Position numbers and translations under genes: made by a program. DNA of 64,000 nucleotides, from contig CAZJWJ010000001.1 of the NCBI GenBank assembly GCA_964549495.1, positions 34,246-98,245 on the forward strand. Direction: 5' to 3'. The stretch comes from JACKBJ01 sp964549495 (GTDB lineage: Bacteria > Chloroflexota > Anaerolineae > Epilineales > Epilineaceae). The notes beneath the pieces were generated by a model, which saw nothing but the letters and a program-made list of their open reading frames with translations, was not told the origin of the DNA and did no database searches. Positions 32,598 to 43,600 of the stretch are shown here, piece after piece. Positions within the stretch are counted from its first letter, which is position 1, and the number at the start of each line of letters is the position of its first letter.

Positions 32598-33401
32598 ATG
32601 GTGAACGCGAGGGTCGATTCGAATCCGACGTCCGAGGCGACGGCGCTCGACTGGGCGCGTCAGCTGCTGGTGATCCTGGCATTGGCCGGCACGCTGTACG
32701 TCAACTACCTGTCGAACGCGCTGCCGATCAACGGCCGCACGCCGGCCGACATATCCGACAGCTTCCCCAGCCTGGTCACGCCGGCCGGCTACGTCTTCTC
32801 CATCTGGGGCCTGATCTACCTGGGCCTCATCGTCTATGCGGTCTGGCAGGCATTGCCGGCCCGGCGGACCGATCCGCTGCAGCGCGTCGTCGGCTGGCTC
32901 TTCATCGCCACCTGCCTCTTCAACGGCAGCTGGATCTTCGCCTTTCACTACGCACGCTACGGCCTATCGCTGCTGCTCATGCTGGGGCTCTTGCTCACGC
33001 TGATCAAGATCTACCTGCGCATCGGCACCGGCCAGCGCCCGCCGGCCGAACCCTCCGAAACCTGGGCGCTGCGGCTGCCCTTCAGCCTCTACTTGGGCTG
33101 GATCACCATCGCCACCATCGCCAACGTGACCATCGTGCTGCTGGATGCGGGTTGGGGCGGCTGGGGTCTGCCGGACGAGGCATGGGCGGTCCTGGTGCTG
33201 ATCGTCGGCGCCGGCATCAACGCCGCCATCGCCCGGCGGCATCGGGACGCGGCCTACATCGGCGTCTTCGTCTGGGCCTACGCCGGTATCATCGCCAAGC
33301 ATTCCGACGTGATGCCGGTGGTGCTCACCGCGGGCCTGATGGTCCCGGTGGTGGTTCTGGCGCTGATCACCGCTCCGGGGAGAGAGCCGGCCGCCGCATG
33401 A
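32598..33401 (+). CDS. TspO/MBR-related (tryptophan-rich sensory) membrane protein
   Basis: 267 residues with about seven hydrophobic segments. FTPAGYVF-like wording appears as TPAGYVFSIWGLIYLGLIVY, typical of the longer, distant relatives of TspO annotated as tryptophan-rich sensory proteins; further segments include WLFIATCLFNGSWIFAFHY and LGWITIATIANVTIVLL. True TspO is about 160 residues with five helices, so this belongs to a longer group of unknown ligand. GGAG lies 3 bases before ATG 32598 and 6 before GTG 32601, so GTG may be the real start. The stop overlaps the next ATG (33398), coupling it to a propeller lipoprotein. Confidence 0.7.
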   Translation: MVNARVDSNPTSEATALDWARQLLVILALAGTLYVNYLSNALPINGRTPADISDSFPSLVTPAGYVFSIWGLIYLGLIVYAVWQALPARRTDPLQRVVGWLFIATCLFNGSWIFAFHYARYGLSLLLMLGLLLTLIKIYLRIGTGQRPPAEPSETWALRLPFSLYLGWITIATIANVTIVLLDAGWGGWGLPDEAWAVLVLIVGAGINAAIARRHRDAAYIGVFVWAYAGIIAKHSDVMPVVLTAGLMVPVVVLALITAPGREPAAA

Positions 33402-34846
33402 ACCTTGTCCCGATGTCCGGCGCGCCGCGTCGATCTGCCTCTGTCACCATCCGGATCGGCGCGATGCTGGCACTGCTCGGCCTCGTGACCGGCTGTGAGC
33501 GCGCTGGCGATCGTGCGCCCGATGCGGCCCCTCACGAGACCTCCGGCAGCATCACCGATGTCGAAACATCGGACGAGCCGGATGACGAGGAGGCGGGCAG
33601 CGACCTGCAGGACATCGCCCGGCCGGATGCGTCCGCCACTGCGACTCGTGTCGTCGCCGAGTCTCTTTTTGGGCGCCTGATCTTCGCTCAGGATCAACCC
33701 GATGGGCGGGAGCGCATCGTGGCGCTCGACGCGGCGAGCGGGATCGTCGAAGAGCTCTTCGTCGTGGCGGATTCCGATAACAGCTCGGTAGCCCGCTACT
33801 CGCTCTCACCGGATGGGCAGAGGTTGGCCTATGTGAGCTTTCCGTCCGAGGCGCCGCCGCGGGTCCTCGTCCGAAGGTTGGACGCTGAAGCGCCGGTCGA
33901 GATCGATCGGACACTGCCCGCCGAGGCGGTGGGCGTGGGAGGACTTCACTGGCAAGCCGATGGTCGGTCGCTGGTGCTCGACCGGATGATCGGACCGGAT
34001 GCGCCCAGCGGTCAGATCTGGGTTCCTGAGGGCTTTGGGATCTGGCGCCTTTCCCTCGACCCGAATGCGTCGGAAGCCGGGACCGCCGAGTCTTTCTCAC
34101 AGCTCTATCGAGAGATGGGCGGCGCGGATCGAGGCTACACGCGGCTCGGCGCCTGGGACGAAGTCCATGGTACCGCGGCCCTGCTCGATGTACCGGCCGA
34201 CGGTGCCCCCGTCCGTCGCATCCGCGTGCTGCGTGCGGTCGATGGGGATCTGGTGGCCGACTGGCCAGCTGGAGGCCATGGCTCCCACTTCCGGTCGATC
34301 CCTCGCATCGGTGCGCCCGATGCGAATTGGTTGGCGGTGATCGACGAGCAGGCATGGGAGGATCGCCCCGCCAACGATGCCCCGACCCATGTCCGGCTAG
34401 TGGACTTGGAGCAGCAGCGCAGGATCGAGATCGCCGAGGTGCCGGCCGGCGTCCAAGCCAACCATCTCATCGCCTCGGCCGATGGCCAGTTCCTGGCCTG
34501 GTCCGAGACGCCGATCGAGTCGGGCACCGGTCTGCGGCAGCGGATCCGCTTCGTCCAGATCCGAGACGAGATCGGCCGGGCAACCGTACTGTCGGGCGCC
34601 GAGGGCCTTGGCGCCATCCCGCTGGCCTTCGAGCCCGCCGAGCCGGGAAGCTGGCCTCGGATCCTGACCGCTGATGGCATCTACCGGCTCGACCTGGTGG
34701 CCGAGGGCGGACACGACCCGTCCGAGATCCGGGCCGACTCGCCCTGGTCGCTCCCGGAGGCGCCGGAAAACGTGTACCCGAGTCATCCACTGCTCGGCCT
34801 CGGCGAGCTGATTGGCTGGGTGCCCGATCCCGACACATCGCCCTAG
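33398..34846 (+). CDS. Lipoprotein with WD40/PD40-like beta-propeller
   Basis: 482 residues. The N-terminus carries a hydrophobic stretch ending in a good lipobox (LLGLVTGC), so the mature protein should be lipid-anchored. A Ser/Thr/Asp/Glu-rich tether (about 30-85) leads to repeats of the TolB/PD40 style: SLSPDGQRLAYVSFPSE, GGLHWQADGRSLVLDRM and IASADGQFLAWSETP each show the S/A-x-D-G-x-x-hydrophobic pattern. ATG 33398 overlaps the stop of the TspO-like gene; ATG 33413 is an alternative. Translational coupling suggests a joint role at the membrane, which I cannot name. Confidence 0.78.
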   Translation: MNLVPMSGAPRRSASVTIRIGAMLALLGLVTGCERAGDRAPDAAPHETSGSITDVETSDEPDDEEAGSDLQDIARPDASATATRVVAESLFGRLIFAQDQPDGRERIVALDAASGIVEELFVVADSDNSSVARYSLSPDGQRLAYVSFPSEAPPRVLVRRLDAEAPVEIDRTLPAEAVGVGGLHWQADGRSLVLDRMIGPDAPSGQIWVPEGFGIWRLSLDPNASEAGTAESFSQLYREMGGADRGYTRLGAWDEVHGTAALLDVPADGAPVRRIRVLRAVDGDLVADWPAGGHGSHFRSIPRIGAPDANWLAVIDEQAWEDRPANDAPTHVRLVDLEQQRRIEIAEVPAGVQANHLIASADGQFLAWSETPIESGTGLRQRIRFVQIRDEIGRATVLSGAEGLGAIPLAFEPAEPGSWPRILTADGIYRLDLVAEGGHDPSEIRADSPWSLPEAPENVYPSHPLLGLGELIGWVPDPDTSP

Positions 34847-35019
34847 GCCGCGTTCCGTACGGACTCGCTCGAGCCGGATCGGGTCATCCGCCATGCCGAC
34901 GGGGAATCGGCGGCGAATGTGACGGAATCGCAACCAGAGATCTGTTAGGATCGACCCAGACACGCAAGCGTACCGCCGAGACCGCGTCGCTTCGCGGCAC
35001 CAGCCATGGGGGAGCCAGG

Positions 35020-38000
35020 ATGTCCATCGTCACCGGTCGACGGATCAGGGAGCGAGTCGGAGGTCGAGGTCGAGCTGCCCCGCCCTTGCGCCGCTGGATC
35101 CGCGCATCGCTATTCGCGCTCGCCCTGCTGTCACCCGCTGCCTCGCGAGCGCCGGCCGCGACGGCGCAAGATCAGGTGACCGACCTCTGCGCCGAGCTCG
35201 GGGCCGACGGCCTTCTGACCGAGGACCGGGTCTTGGAACCCGCGGCAAGCCCCTACCGCGTCGACTGCATGATCCGCGTCGAATCTGGCATCGAGCTGCG
35301 CATCGAATCGGGCGTCGAGCTGCGCTTCGGCGAGGGGGCTGGCTTGACCTTCGGACCCAGCGCCGAGCTGATCATCGAGGGTGGGGCGCCCGGTGATGTG
35401 CTGTTGCTTTCGGACGCCGTCGTACCGGCCCCCGGCGATTGGGCTGGCCTGAGACTCGAGGGGGCTCGGGCGACCCTGAGCGGCTTCACCATCCGCCATG
35501 CCCATACGGCATTGCACGCGACCGTGGACCCGGAAGAGACGATGATGCCTTGGCTGCTCATCGACCAGGCCGAGATCACCGATTCCGCCGCCGACGGTAT
35601 CCGCGCGCGGGATGTCGATAATTTTCAGGTCGCGAACAGCCTGCTGCGCGACAATGCCGGCTTCGGGATCCACGTCTCGGGTCGGAGCATCGCCTCGATC
35701 CACGCCACCCGATTCGTGGGCAACGGTCAGGCCGGCTACGCCGACCACAGCGGCGATCTGGAGCTCGACGCCGGAGGCAACCTGGCGGTGGGAAACGGCC
35801 GCGATAGCTTCTGGATCGCCGGGCGGCCGAGTGGCTGGGGCTTGAGCCCTAGCGATCTGATGCCCGACCTGGCCAATGAGATCCGCGGCGAGTTGCGTGT
35901 GCCGGCCGGCAGCACGCTCGCGCTCGATCCGGGCATGCGCCTCGACTTCGACCGCGATTCGCGCATCCTCGTCGATGGGACGCTGACGGCTGTGGGCACC
36001 ATCCTGGGCCCAAGCCAACGTCGCCCGGGCCCTCGGCAGGCATGGGAGGGCATCCACGTGAACCCCGGCGGCTTGCTGTTCCTGTATCGCAGCCATCTGA
36101 TGGGCGCCGGCGCGGGACGCGGAGCGGTCAGCTTGACCGGAAGCGGCACGGACGATCCCGAAATGGGATTCCGTCGCTTCGTGCAGGGCAACCGCTTCCA
36201 GCAACTCTTCGGCACCGGGCTCCGGTTGGAGACGGGCCCGGGCCAGCCCCCGACCATCCGCGACAACCTGATCCGCAGCATCCAGGGACCGGGTGAGAGC
36301 GATTCGGTTGGCCTGCTGGTGGCCGGCCCGCCGGTCCAGGGACCGGTGCCGGAGCTATCCATCGAGGGCAACCGTTTCGGGGACGTGCACACCGCGGTGG
36401 CCATCGAGCGCGCGGCCGGGCTGCATCTGCCGCGGAACGCCTACGACCGCGTGGGAGGCCTGGCCGTCGAGAACCGCGACCTCGAAACCTGCGTGCCGGC
36501 GCCCGAGAGCTGGTGGGGATCACCGGCCGGGCCATGGGAGAGTGATCCTTGGAAATCGGAGGACGATTGCGGTCCCGACTCCCACAGACCTAGAACGACC
36601 GGTGCCGTTGAGATCGGCTCCGGTGTCGACTACCTGGCATGGCTCGATGCGCCACCACCGCCCATGCCTCGGCTCGAAGGTCCGGCCTGCGGGGTCACGA
36701 ACCGGACCGAAGTCCTGGTATCCGGTCAACTCGACGGGGTCCAGCCCGAGCGCTACGAGCTGCTGCTCGTGGACGACGATCTCCCGCTGACCTCGGCCGA
36801 GGTGAGCGCAGAGGGGCGCTTCACGATCACGGTCAGCCTCGGGGCCGGATCGCACCGCCTGGCCGCGCGGAGCCGCCAGCTCGGCCCGCCCGGCGCCGAA
36901 GGCCCACTCACCAGCGGGCGCCGTATCGAGGTCGATCCCACGCTGCCGATCGATCCGCTGGGCACGCGCTTCGTCTACGGCGAGGGCGGCCGGCAGATCC
37001 GGCAACCGCTGCGCGATGCCCTTGGCTGCGCCGCCGGCTGCGCGGGCGCTGGCGGTTTCGCCGTGTTGCCGTCGGGGGAGTCCGTTCGGCTCGAGTTGCC
37101 GCTAGGCGGCGATGTGATCTCGGCCACGCTGCGCGGTCCGGATGACACCAGCATCCCTTTGCAGCTCCGTCGCGAAGGCCTTTGGTCGACCGAGTCCTTC
37201 GTCCCGATCGAGGGCGAGATCATCATCCAGGTCGAGCGCGAGGGATCGGATGGACCCTTCGAATGCCCAGGATACATCCACCTCGCGTCAGGCGGTCTGA
37301 CCTTTCTCGATACCGGCGCGGAAGGCGAGCCGATCCTCAGCGAGGACTTCGAGGACGGGGATCTGGGGGGCTGGGTCGCCAATCGAGGCTGGGCGCTCAC
37401 CGACTGGGTCTTCCACGACGGTCGCTATGCCGTGACGGACAGCCCGACGGGCAACTATGGCCCGGACGTCGAGGCCATCCTGGGGCAGTTGGTGCCCGTG
37501 GACCTGACCGGGATGGAGGCGCCGGAGCTCTCCTTCTGGCACCGCTACCGCTTGGCGGCCGGCGACCGGGCCTGGGTCGAGGCGCGCGCGGGCGGCGGTG
37601 CGCCATGGCGCCGGCTGGCCGACTACGAGGCTTCGATCGGCGAATGGCGGCAGGAGCGCGTGACGCTGGACGACTACGCCGGCGGACCGGTCCAGCTGCG
37701 ATTCCGGCTGCACACCGACAACGATCCGGAAACCGTGGATGATGGCTGGACCCTGGACGACATCCGCATCGGCCCGGGCGGGGCGGACGACGGGCGCCAC
37801 CAGCCCGGTGAGCCGTCCCTGGTCTGGGCCGAGATCGAGCTGCTCTGGCAGCAGCCCGACACGGGCGCTTGGCTCCGCTGGGCGGCCGAAGGCCAGCGCA
37901 ACCCGCAGACGATCGGAACCAGCGGCCAATACGGATTCTACGATCTAGAGCCGGGCGCCTATCGCGCCCGCGTGCGTTGGCGCGACCAAGCCGAGCAGCT

Positions 38001-39246
38001 CACAGCGATCAGCTCGGTCACCGACGGCCGCTTCGATGAAGCCTTGGCGCTGCGACCGGCACAAGGTCGCATCTACCTCCCCTACGCCTCGAGCCCGCCG
38101 AAGCCGCCTCCGGCTTGGATGCAAGATCGCTCCGCCGCGCCCTACCATGCCTATCTGCCCATCCTGGTCGAGCAGAGCAAGCAGACCGTACCGGGCATTC
38201 GGCGCTTTCGCTGGTCACGCTTCGGTCAGGCGGATGGATTGGGGTCGAACGGTGTGCGCGACATCGAGATCGGCCCCGACGGAAGTGCATGGTTGGTCTC
38301 GAGCCCGGTGTACACGATCGACCGCAGCCAGGGCCGGTGGCAGCTGGTGGAACTCCTGCCGGCCTCCATCGGCCGGATCCACCCGGACGGCCGAGTCGAG
38401 AGCCGATGGCTTCCCGAGTCCCTGGACGCGGGGGATCTCTACGACCTCGTCGTCGACGAAGCTGGCGAGATCTGGATCGCGGCCGATCAGGGACTGGTTC
38501 ACCTGGATGAGCGAGGACGCTGGCGACTCTACACTCCGCCGGGCGAATGGCGGCTCGACGGGGACCGCACGGCCGTCGCGCGCGACGCGATCGGCACCAT
38601 CTGGTATCCCACCTGCGATACGCTCTTCGCATTCTCCGCCGGCCGCCGCTGGCAGCGTCATGCGCTGCCCGAAGGGCTGGACACAAGCCTCTGTGACATC
38701 TCCAAGATCGTCATCGATCCCGACCGGAACAAGTGGTTGATTCCTGAATACGGTGACAGCCAGGTCTTCGGTTTCAGCCCGAGCGGCCAGTGGAGCATCT
38801 TCGAGCCCGACGGATTCCTGGCCGATGACTTCGAGATCACCGACATCGCATACGCACCAAACGGCGACCTGTGGATTGTCGGTTGGTGGGGAGCCTTTCA
38901 CCGGAGCGCGGAAGGTCGCTGGAGGCACTACAACGAAGAGAACAGCATGCTGGACGTGGCCGAGAGCGTGGCCATCGACGAGGCCGGCAACGTGTGGTTG
39001 GGCTCCTCCGAAATGGGCTCGCTCTTCGTGCGCTGGGCAGACGGCACGTGGCAGGGCTATCGAGACGAGGAAGAGTGGTCGGCCGCGCCAGATCCAGCCC
39101 TACCCGCTCCGCCTTGGCGAAGTATGGGCGCAGACATGCTGGCCACCGGTCCGGGGAACACGGTCTGGATGCGCGACGGCCACGACGATCTCGGCGTCGT
39201 TCGGCTGGAGTACGGCGAAGAAGCGCTCGACGTGCGCTGGCCGTGA
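35020..39246 (+). CDS. Very large exported mosaic: beta-helix, jelly-roll and regulator-type propeller
   Basis: 1408 residues. A signal peptide (ASLFALALLSPAASRAPAATA) precedes a right-handed parallel beta-helix (about 60-480) with pectate-lyase-like rungs (LELIIEGG-type strands, NSLLRDNAGFGIHV, ISGNRF-like turns). Ig-like segments follow. At about 773-910 there is a jelly-roll of the MAM/immune-inhibitor type (SEDFEDGDLGGW, LSFWHRYRL, DDGWTLDDIRIG). Two copies of the recurring motif, RIYLPYASS (about 1017) and AYLPILVEQ (about 1044), precede a C-terminal two-component-regulator-type propeller (about 1065-1400: LGSNGVRDIEIGPDGSAWLV, LVVDEAGEIWIAADQGLVHL). No catalytic residues were recognised. 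Probably a surface adhesin or scaffold. GGGGGAG lies upstream of the ATG. Confidence 0.78.
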   Translation: MSIVTGRRIRERVGGRGRAAPPLRRWIRASLFALALLSPAASRAPAATAQDQVTDLCAELGADGLLTEDRVLEPAASPYRVDCMIRVESGIELRIESGVELRFGEGAGLTFGPSAELIIEGGAPGDVLLLSDAVVPAPGDWAGLRLEGARATLSGFTIRHAHTALHATVDPEETMMPWLLIDQAEITDSAADGIRARDVDNFQVANSLLRDNAGFGIHVSGRSIASIHATRFVGNGQAGYADHSGDLELDAGGNLAVGNGRDSFWIAGRPSGWGLSPSDLMPDLANEIRGELRVPAGSTLALDPGMRLDFDRDSRILVDGTLTAVGTILGPSQRRPGPRQAWEGIHVNPGGLLFLYRSHLMGAGAGRGAVSLTGSGTDDPEMGFRRFVQGNRFQQLFGTGLRLETGPGQPPTIRDNLIRSIQGPGESDSVGLLVAGPPVQGPVPELSIEGNRFGDVHTAVAIERAAGLHLPRNAYDRVGGLAVENRDLETCVPAPESWWGSPAGPWESDPWKSEDDCGPDSHRPRTTGAVEIGSGVDYLAWLDAPPPPMPRLEGPACGVTNRTEVLVSGQLDGVQPERYELLLVDDDLPLTSAEVSAEGRFTITVSLGAGSHRLAARSRQLGPPGAEGPLTSGRRIEVDPTLPIDPLGTRFVYGEGGRQIRQPLRDALGCAAGCAGAGGFAVLPSGESVRLELPLGGDVISATLRGPDDTSIPLQLRREGLWSTESFVPIEGEIIIQVEREGSDGPFECPGYIHLASGGLTFLDTGAEGEPILSEDFEDGDLGGWVANRGWALTDWVFHDGRYAVTDSPTGNYGPDVEAILGQLVPVDLTGMEAPELSFWHRYRLAAGDRAWVEARAGGGAPWRRLADYEASIGEWRQERVTLDDYAGGPVQLRFRLHTDNDPETVDDGWTLDDIRIGPGGADDGRHQPGEPSLVWAEIELLWQQPDTGAWLRWAAEGQRNPQTIGTSGQYGFYDLEPGAYRARVRWRDQAEQLTAISSVTDGRFDEALALRPAQGRIYLPYASSPPKPPPAWMQDRSAAPYHAYLPILVEQSKQTVPGIRRFRWSRFGQADGLGSNGVRDIEIGPDGSAWLVSSPVYTIDRSQGRWQLVELLPASIGRIHPDGRVESRWLPESLDAGDLYDLVVDEAGEIWIAADQGLVHLDERGRWRLYTPPGEWRLDGDRTAVARDAIGTIWYPTCDTLFAFSAGRRWQRHALPEGLDTSLCDISKIVIDPDRNKWLIPEYGDSQVFGFSPSGQWSIFEPDGFLADDFEITDIAYAPNGDLWIVGWWGAFHRSAEGRWRHYNEENSMLDVAESVAIDEAGNVWLGSSEMGSLFVRWADGTWQGYRDEEEWSAAPDPALPAPPWRSMGADMLATGPGNTVWMRDGHDDLGVVRLEYGEEALDVRWP

Positions 39247-39326
39247 ACGTGCGCGCAAGGACGTATTCGGCAGTTCGATCGATGATCACGTCCCATTCGC
39301 GACTTCGGATCGGATAGGCGAGCATC

Positions 39327-40577
39327 ATGGAACCCCACTGGCAGCGATCGCGCCACGACTACCCCACCATCCCGCCGCCGGCCGAGGCCGCGGTGGCCAT
39401 CCTGGGCGGGGGCATCGTCGGCTGCAGCCTGGCCTTGCGGCTGGCCGAGGCGGGCATGCGCCCGCTGCTGATCGAGCGGGGGCGGGTGGCCGATGGGGCC
39501 TCCGGGCGCAACGGGGGGCTGCTCCTGCCGGGCACGGCAGAGCTCTTCGGGGCGCTGGAGCGGCGTTGGGGTTCGGAGCGTGCCCGTCGGCTCTGGGCGC
39601 TCTCGTGCCAGGGCGCCGAACGGCTCGTCGAGCGGATCGAGGCGCTGGAGGCCGATGGCCTGGACTGCGCCTGGCGCGGAGAGGGGGCGCTGCATGTGGC
39701 CGAGGACGAGGCGGAAGCCGGCGAGCTTCGCGAGGATGCGGAGCGGCTGGTCGCGGCGGGCTTCGAGGGCGAGTGGCTCGATCGCGGGCAGCTGTCGGAT
39801 TTCAGCGATCTGCCGCTGCCGGCCGACTTCCTGGGCGCCCTGCACCTGCCCGGCGGCGGCTGTCTGCATTCTGGGATGCTGGTGACCGCTCTGGCGGCCG
39901 CGGCGGAGAAGGCCGGCGCGCGCATCGTCGAGGGCGTCGACGTGCAGGCCATCGAAGCGGGCACGCCCTCGCGGCTGCGGACCTCGGCCGGCCCGCTGCT
40001 CGCCCATCGGCTGCTGGTGGCCGGCAACGCCTGGGCCGGCCCGCTCCTGCCGCGCTGGTCCGGCGCCATCACGCCCGTCCGCGGTCAGGTGCTGGCCACC
40101 GTCCCCTTGCCACCGCGGCGCATCCGGGGCGCCTGGAGCATGCACCAGGGCTACGAGTATCTCCAACAGCTGCCGGACGGTCGCGTCGTCCTGGGCGGAC
40201 TGCGCTGGATGGCGCCCGATCGCGAAGTGGGCCGTGTCGATGCGCTGCCCGAGCTGACGATCCAGGCCGGGCTGGCGGACTGGCTGCGCCGGCGCTGGCC
40301 GGATCTGCTGGCCGGCGCCGCGGACCCGGAGCACTTCGTCGAGCGCCGCTGGGCCGGCATCATGGCCTGGACGCCGGACCGCCTGCCGCTGATCGGTCCG
40401 GCGCCCGGCTGGCCCGGGCTGTGGATGGCTTGCGGCTTCAGCGGCCACGGCCTGCCCTTCGCCCAGCTGGCCGCGGAGATCCTGGCTGCGGAGCTGACCG
40501 GCGCCGAGCCGCCGGACGGCAGCCGGGCCTTCGATCCCGATCGCTTCGACGAAGGGACGCCGCCGACCCGAGCCTGA
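39327..40577 (+). CDS. FAD-dependent amine/D-amino-acid oxidoreductase (DAO family)
   Basis: 416 residues. The Rossmann dinucleotide motif AVAILGGGIVGCSLALRLAEAG, with a following acidic end of strand 2 (LLIERG), binds FAD near the N-terminus. GASGRNGG matches the DAO-family segment that follows it. The C-terminal half has the substrate domain and the last FAD contacts (GIMAWTPDRLPLIGP, GFSGHGLPFAQLAAE). Such enzymes oxidise glycine, sarcosine or D-amino acids; residues fixing the substrate are not evident. There is no signal peptide, so it is cytoplasmic and stands alone among exported-protein genes. It is convergent with the M1 peptidase gene. Confidence 0.9.
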   Translation: MEPHWQRSRHDYPTIPPPAEAAVAILGGGIVGCSLALRLAEAGMRPLLIERGRVADGASGRNGGLLLPGTAELFGALERRWGSERARRLWALSCQGAERLVERIEALEADGLDCAWRGEGALHVAEDEAEAGELREDAERLVAAGFEGEWLDRGQLSDFSDLPLPADFLGALHLPGGGCLHSGMLVTALAAAAEKAGARIVEGVDVQAIEAGTPSRLRTSAGPLLAHRLLVAGNAWAGPLLPRWSGAITPVRGQVLATVPLPPRRIRGAWSMHQGYEYLQQLPDGRVVLGGLRWMAPDREVGRVDALPELTIQAGLADWLRRRWPDLLAGAADPEHFVERRWAGIMAWTPDRLPLIGPAPGWPGLWMACGFSGHGLPFAQLAAEILAAELTGAEPPDGSRAFDPDRFDEGTPPTRA

Positions 40578-40585
40578 TCGGGTCC

Positions 40586-40606
40586 AGGGTCGAGCCGAGC
40601 GACCCT
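40586..40606. terminator. Hairpin between convergent genes
   Basis: AGGGTCG and CGACCCT arms (7 bp) enclose a 7-base loop, nine bases after the stop of the FAD oxidoreductase gene and before the convergent M1 peptidase gene end. No T-run follows on either strand. Confidence 0.35.
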
Positions 40607-40674
40607 ACCGGTCCTCGATGTCGGGCCGGCAGCATCCCAGCCGGGAAGGAACGGCTGCCACCGGCGATCACCGC

Positions 40675-43600
40675 TCAGGGACCGCGCGGCCGCAGCGGGC
40701 GGTCGTCGTGATCGAAGCTGCGCACCTCCAAGGTGACGCTCAGCGCCTCGCCGGCCTCCAGGCGCGCCCGGATCGACTCGCCCGGCGCCTGGTCGATCAT
40801 GCCGCCCGGGATCCGCAGGTCCTCGATCGGGCCCTGGATGGCCACCGTCTCCCGGTCGTCGGTGTACATCAAAACCGCCTCGGCGCCCATGGCCTGGGCA
40901 TTGTCCATCTTCTCGACGAAGCTGCAGACCCCGCGCGCGATCAAGGCGACCTTGCCCGCCACCGGCTGGGCCGGCTCGGGTCGCTGGCCATCGCTCGTGT
41001 TGCAGGCCTCGCCGTACCAGGCCAAGTCGCCGCCGAGCTGACCCAGATCGGCCAGCGAGGGCCCGATGATGCCCGGCACCATCGGATGGCTCTCCGTGCC
41101 TTCGGACCCGTGCACGTGGGCCTCGGCCTCTTGCCAGGTCAGCCAGGCCCATTGCCAGTCGGAGACCATGCGATCGGCCACGTCGACCGCGATCGGATGT
41201 CCGGCGGCCTGGCTCCGCGGCGGCAGCTCGGTGTGCAGGAAGTCCAGCAGTCCATCGACGCCCAGGTGCCGGCTCTCGTAGCGCGCTTGGAGCGCGCGCA
41301 TCAGGTCCACGAAGAGCATCCGCGTCTCCGGGCCGGCCGGGTCCAGGCCGGCCGCCCGACCCAGGCGCGCCCGCAGATCGGCCAGGGCGGCGGCGCCACG
41401 GTCGTAGGGCACCCGGTCGAAGAGGCTGTAGGGGTCGGTGCCCGGCGGATGGGCCAAGCGGCCCGGGGGGAGGGCAGGGCTGACCGGGGGCTGGTCGAAC
41501 TGGTACTCGTCGAAGAAGGCCGTGAAGTAGGTCGTGAAGCCCTCGCTGATCCAGAAGTCGCCCCAGTCCTCGATCCACAGCGGGTTGCCCCACCAATGGT
41601 GCACCAGCTCGTGCACCGCCGAGCCATTGTTTCGCAAGGCCACCAGGCCGGCGTACTCCATCGAGAAGGGATGCGGCTCCAGCACGAAGGCCAGCTTGTC
41701 GTAGGGATAGACGCCGAAGAGTCGCGAGAAGAAGGCCGTGGCACGGACCAGCTCGTTCATGCTCTCGATCGTGCCCGCATCGAGCTCGACGCCGGCCGGA
41801 TGGTAGAGCAGCAGGCTCAGCCGGTGCTCGGCCCGGTCGCAGTCCGTCAGGGCATCCGAGAGCTGGCCTTCGCTGCCGTCGGTGTCGAAGCAGACCGGCC
41901 AGCGGTGAACGTCCAGCTTGCCGACCACCACATGCAGGTTGTAGCTGGGCGTGGGCTGGTCGAGCCGCCACCGGAAGACCCGCAGGCCCTCGGCATCCAG
42001 TCCCTCGCCGGTCGCCAGATCCCCCGCCTCGAGAACGCCGTTGGCCGCGGCCATGAACTCGGCCGGCACCCGCAGCGTGAATCGCGCCCGGGCCGGATCG
42101 GCCGGATGGTCGTTGGAGGGCAACCAGCGCCGGTTGTTGTAGGGCCACCCGACGTTGGACATGAGCCCGGCGCCGTAGTACCAGGTCTCGGTGTCGAAGG
42201 CATGGCCGGCCAGGATCGTATAGTCCACCGTCAGCGCCACCTGCCGACCGGCCGCCACCGGGCCGCCGAGCTGCGTGCGCAGGACCTGGCCGCTGATCCC
42301 GCTGCGCAGGCGCCCGCCGGAGAAGCCGAAGACCGCCGGCCGGCCATCGACCTGCACCCCGTGCACGCGCAGGCCGCGGGGCTCCAGGTCGAGATCGATG
42401 CTGGAGCGCTCGGCGCGCAGCTCCAGTGTCACCACCGTCCGGGCCCGGATGCCGCCGCCCAGCTCGGGGATCCACAGCTCGACGTCGTAGTCCAGCACGT
42501 CGATCTCCGGATGGGCCAGGAAGGCGGGCTCTGGTGTGCGGATCGGGCCCGGATCGGCGGCGCCGACGCGCGTGATCGGGAGGTAGAGGGGGCTGGGCAG
42601 GGTCGGCATCGGCGTCGAGCTGGGACCGGGCCTGCCCGTCGGCGCGGTGCTGGGCAGCGGCCTTCGCGTCGGCTCGGCCGTCGGCATGGGAACCGCCAGC
42701 GGGCGCAGGCTCAGGTGCAGCGCGGCGTCCGGGTCGCCTCGGCGCAGCTCGAGCTCGACGCTCCGGCTGCCCTGGAGATCGAAGCGGATGCGCTGGTCCG
42801 CGGCTCGCGTGCCCAGCGCATCCACCAGGAGGTGCGAGCCGACCCATAGCCGCAGGCCGAGATCGCCCTCCACGTCCAGGTCGAGCTCGTGCCCGACACC
42901 CGCGATCCGCTCCGGCAGGGTATAGCGCGCGCTGCCGCCGACCGGGGGCATGGCGGCGCTGTCGGCATCCAGATCCAGCGCGATGCCCTCCGCCGGCTGA
43001 AGATGGCGGCTCGGGCTCGGCCATCCGGCCAGCCAGGCCCCGTCGAAGTGCTCGACGCGCCACACGCCGGCCGGCACCTCGCCGAAGACCTCGATCCGGC
43101 CCCGGTCGTCGACCGCGTAGATCCGGCCATCCGCCGATCGGTCCGCGCTGACCGGCCGGAAGTCCGAAGGCAGATCGCGTCCTTCCAGGAAGCCGCCCCA
43201 GGCATCGAAGCGCTGGAGCCGGGCATTCTCCCGATCGGCCACCAAGAGGCTGCCATCCGGCAAAGCGGTGAGGTCGGTGGGATGCCGGAGGGCTCCCGAC
43301 GCTTGGCCATGCGGCCCGAAGCGGGCCTCCGCCTCGCCCTCCTCCGAGAAGCGATAGATCGAAGCGCTCGAGCGGTAGTAGCTCGCGTGGTGGTCCAGCG
43401 CGAAGAGTCCACCTCGGGCACCGAGGGCCAGGCCTTGCAGACCCCTCAAGGGATCCCCGCTCGGGCCGGCCCGGCGCCAGCTGGCGCGGATCGACCCATC
43501 CGGCCCCAAGACCTGGATGCGCTGGCCGAGCTCCGAATCCGCGACGTAGATCTGCCCCCGGGCGTCCACGGCGACGCCTCGCGGTGCGTTGAAGGCCAGG

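Noticed and set aside
31356..32948. Upstream extension of the LVIVD propeller frame
   Set aside because: It overlaps the HExxH gene in another phase and is Arg/Pro-rich; the signal peptide begins at 31355.
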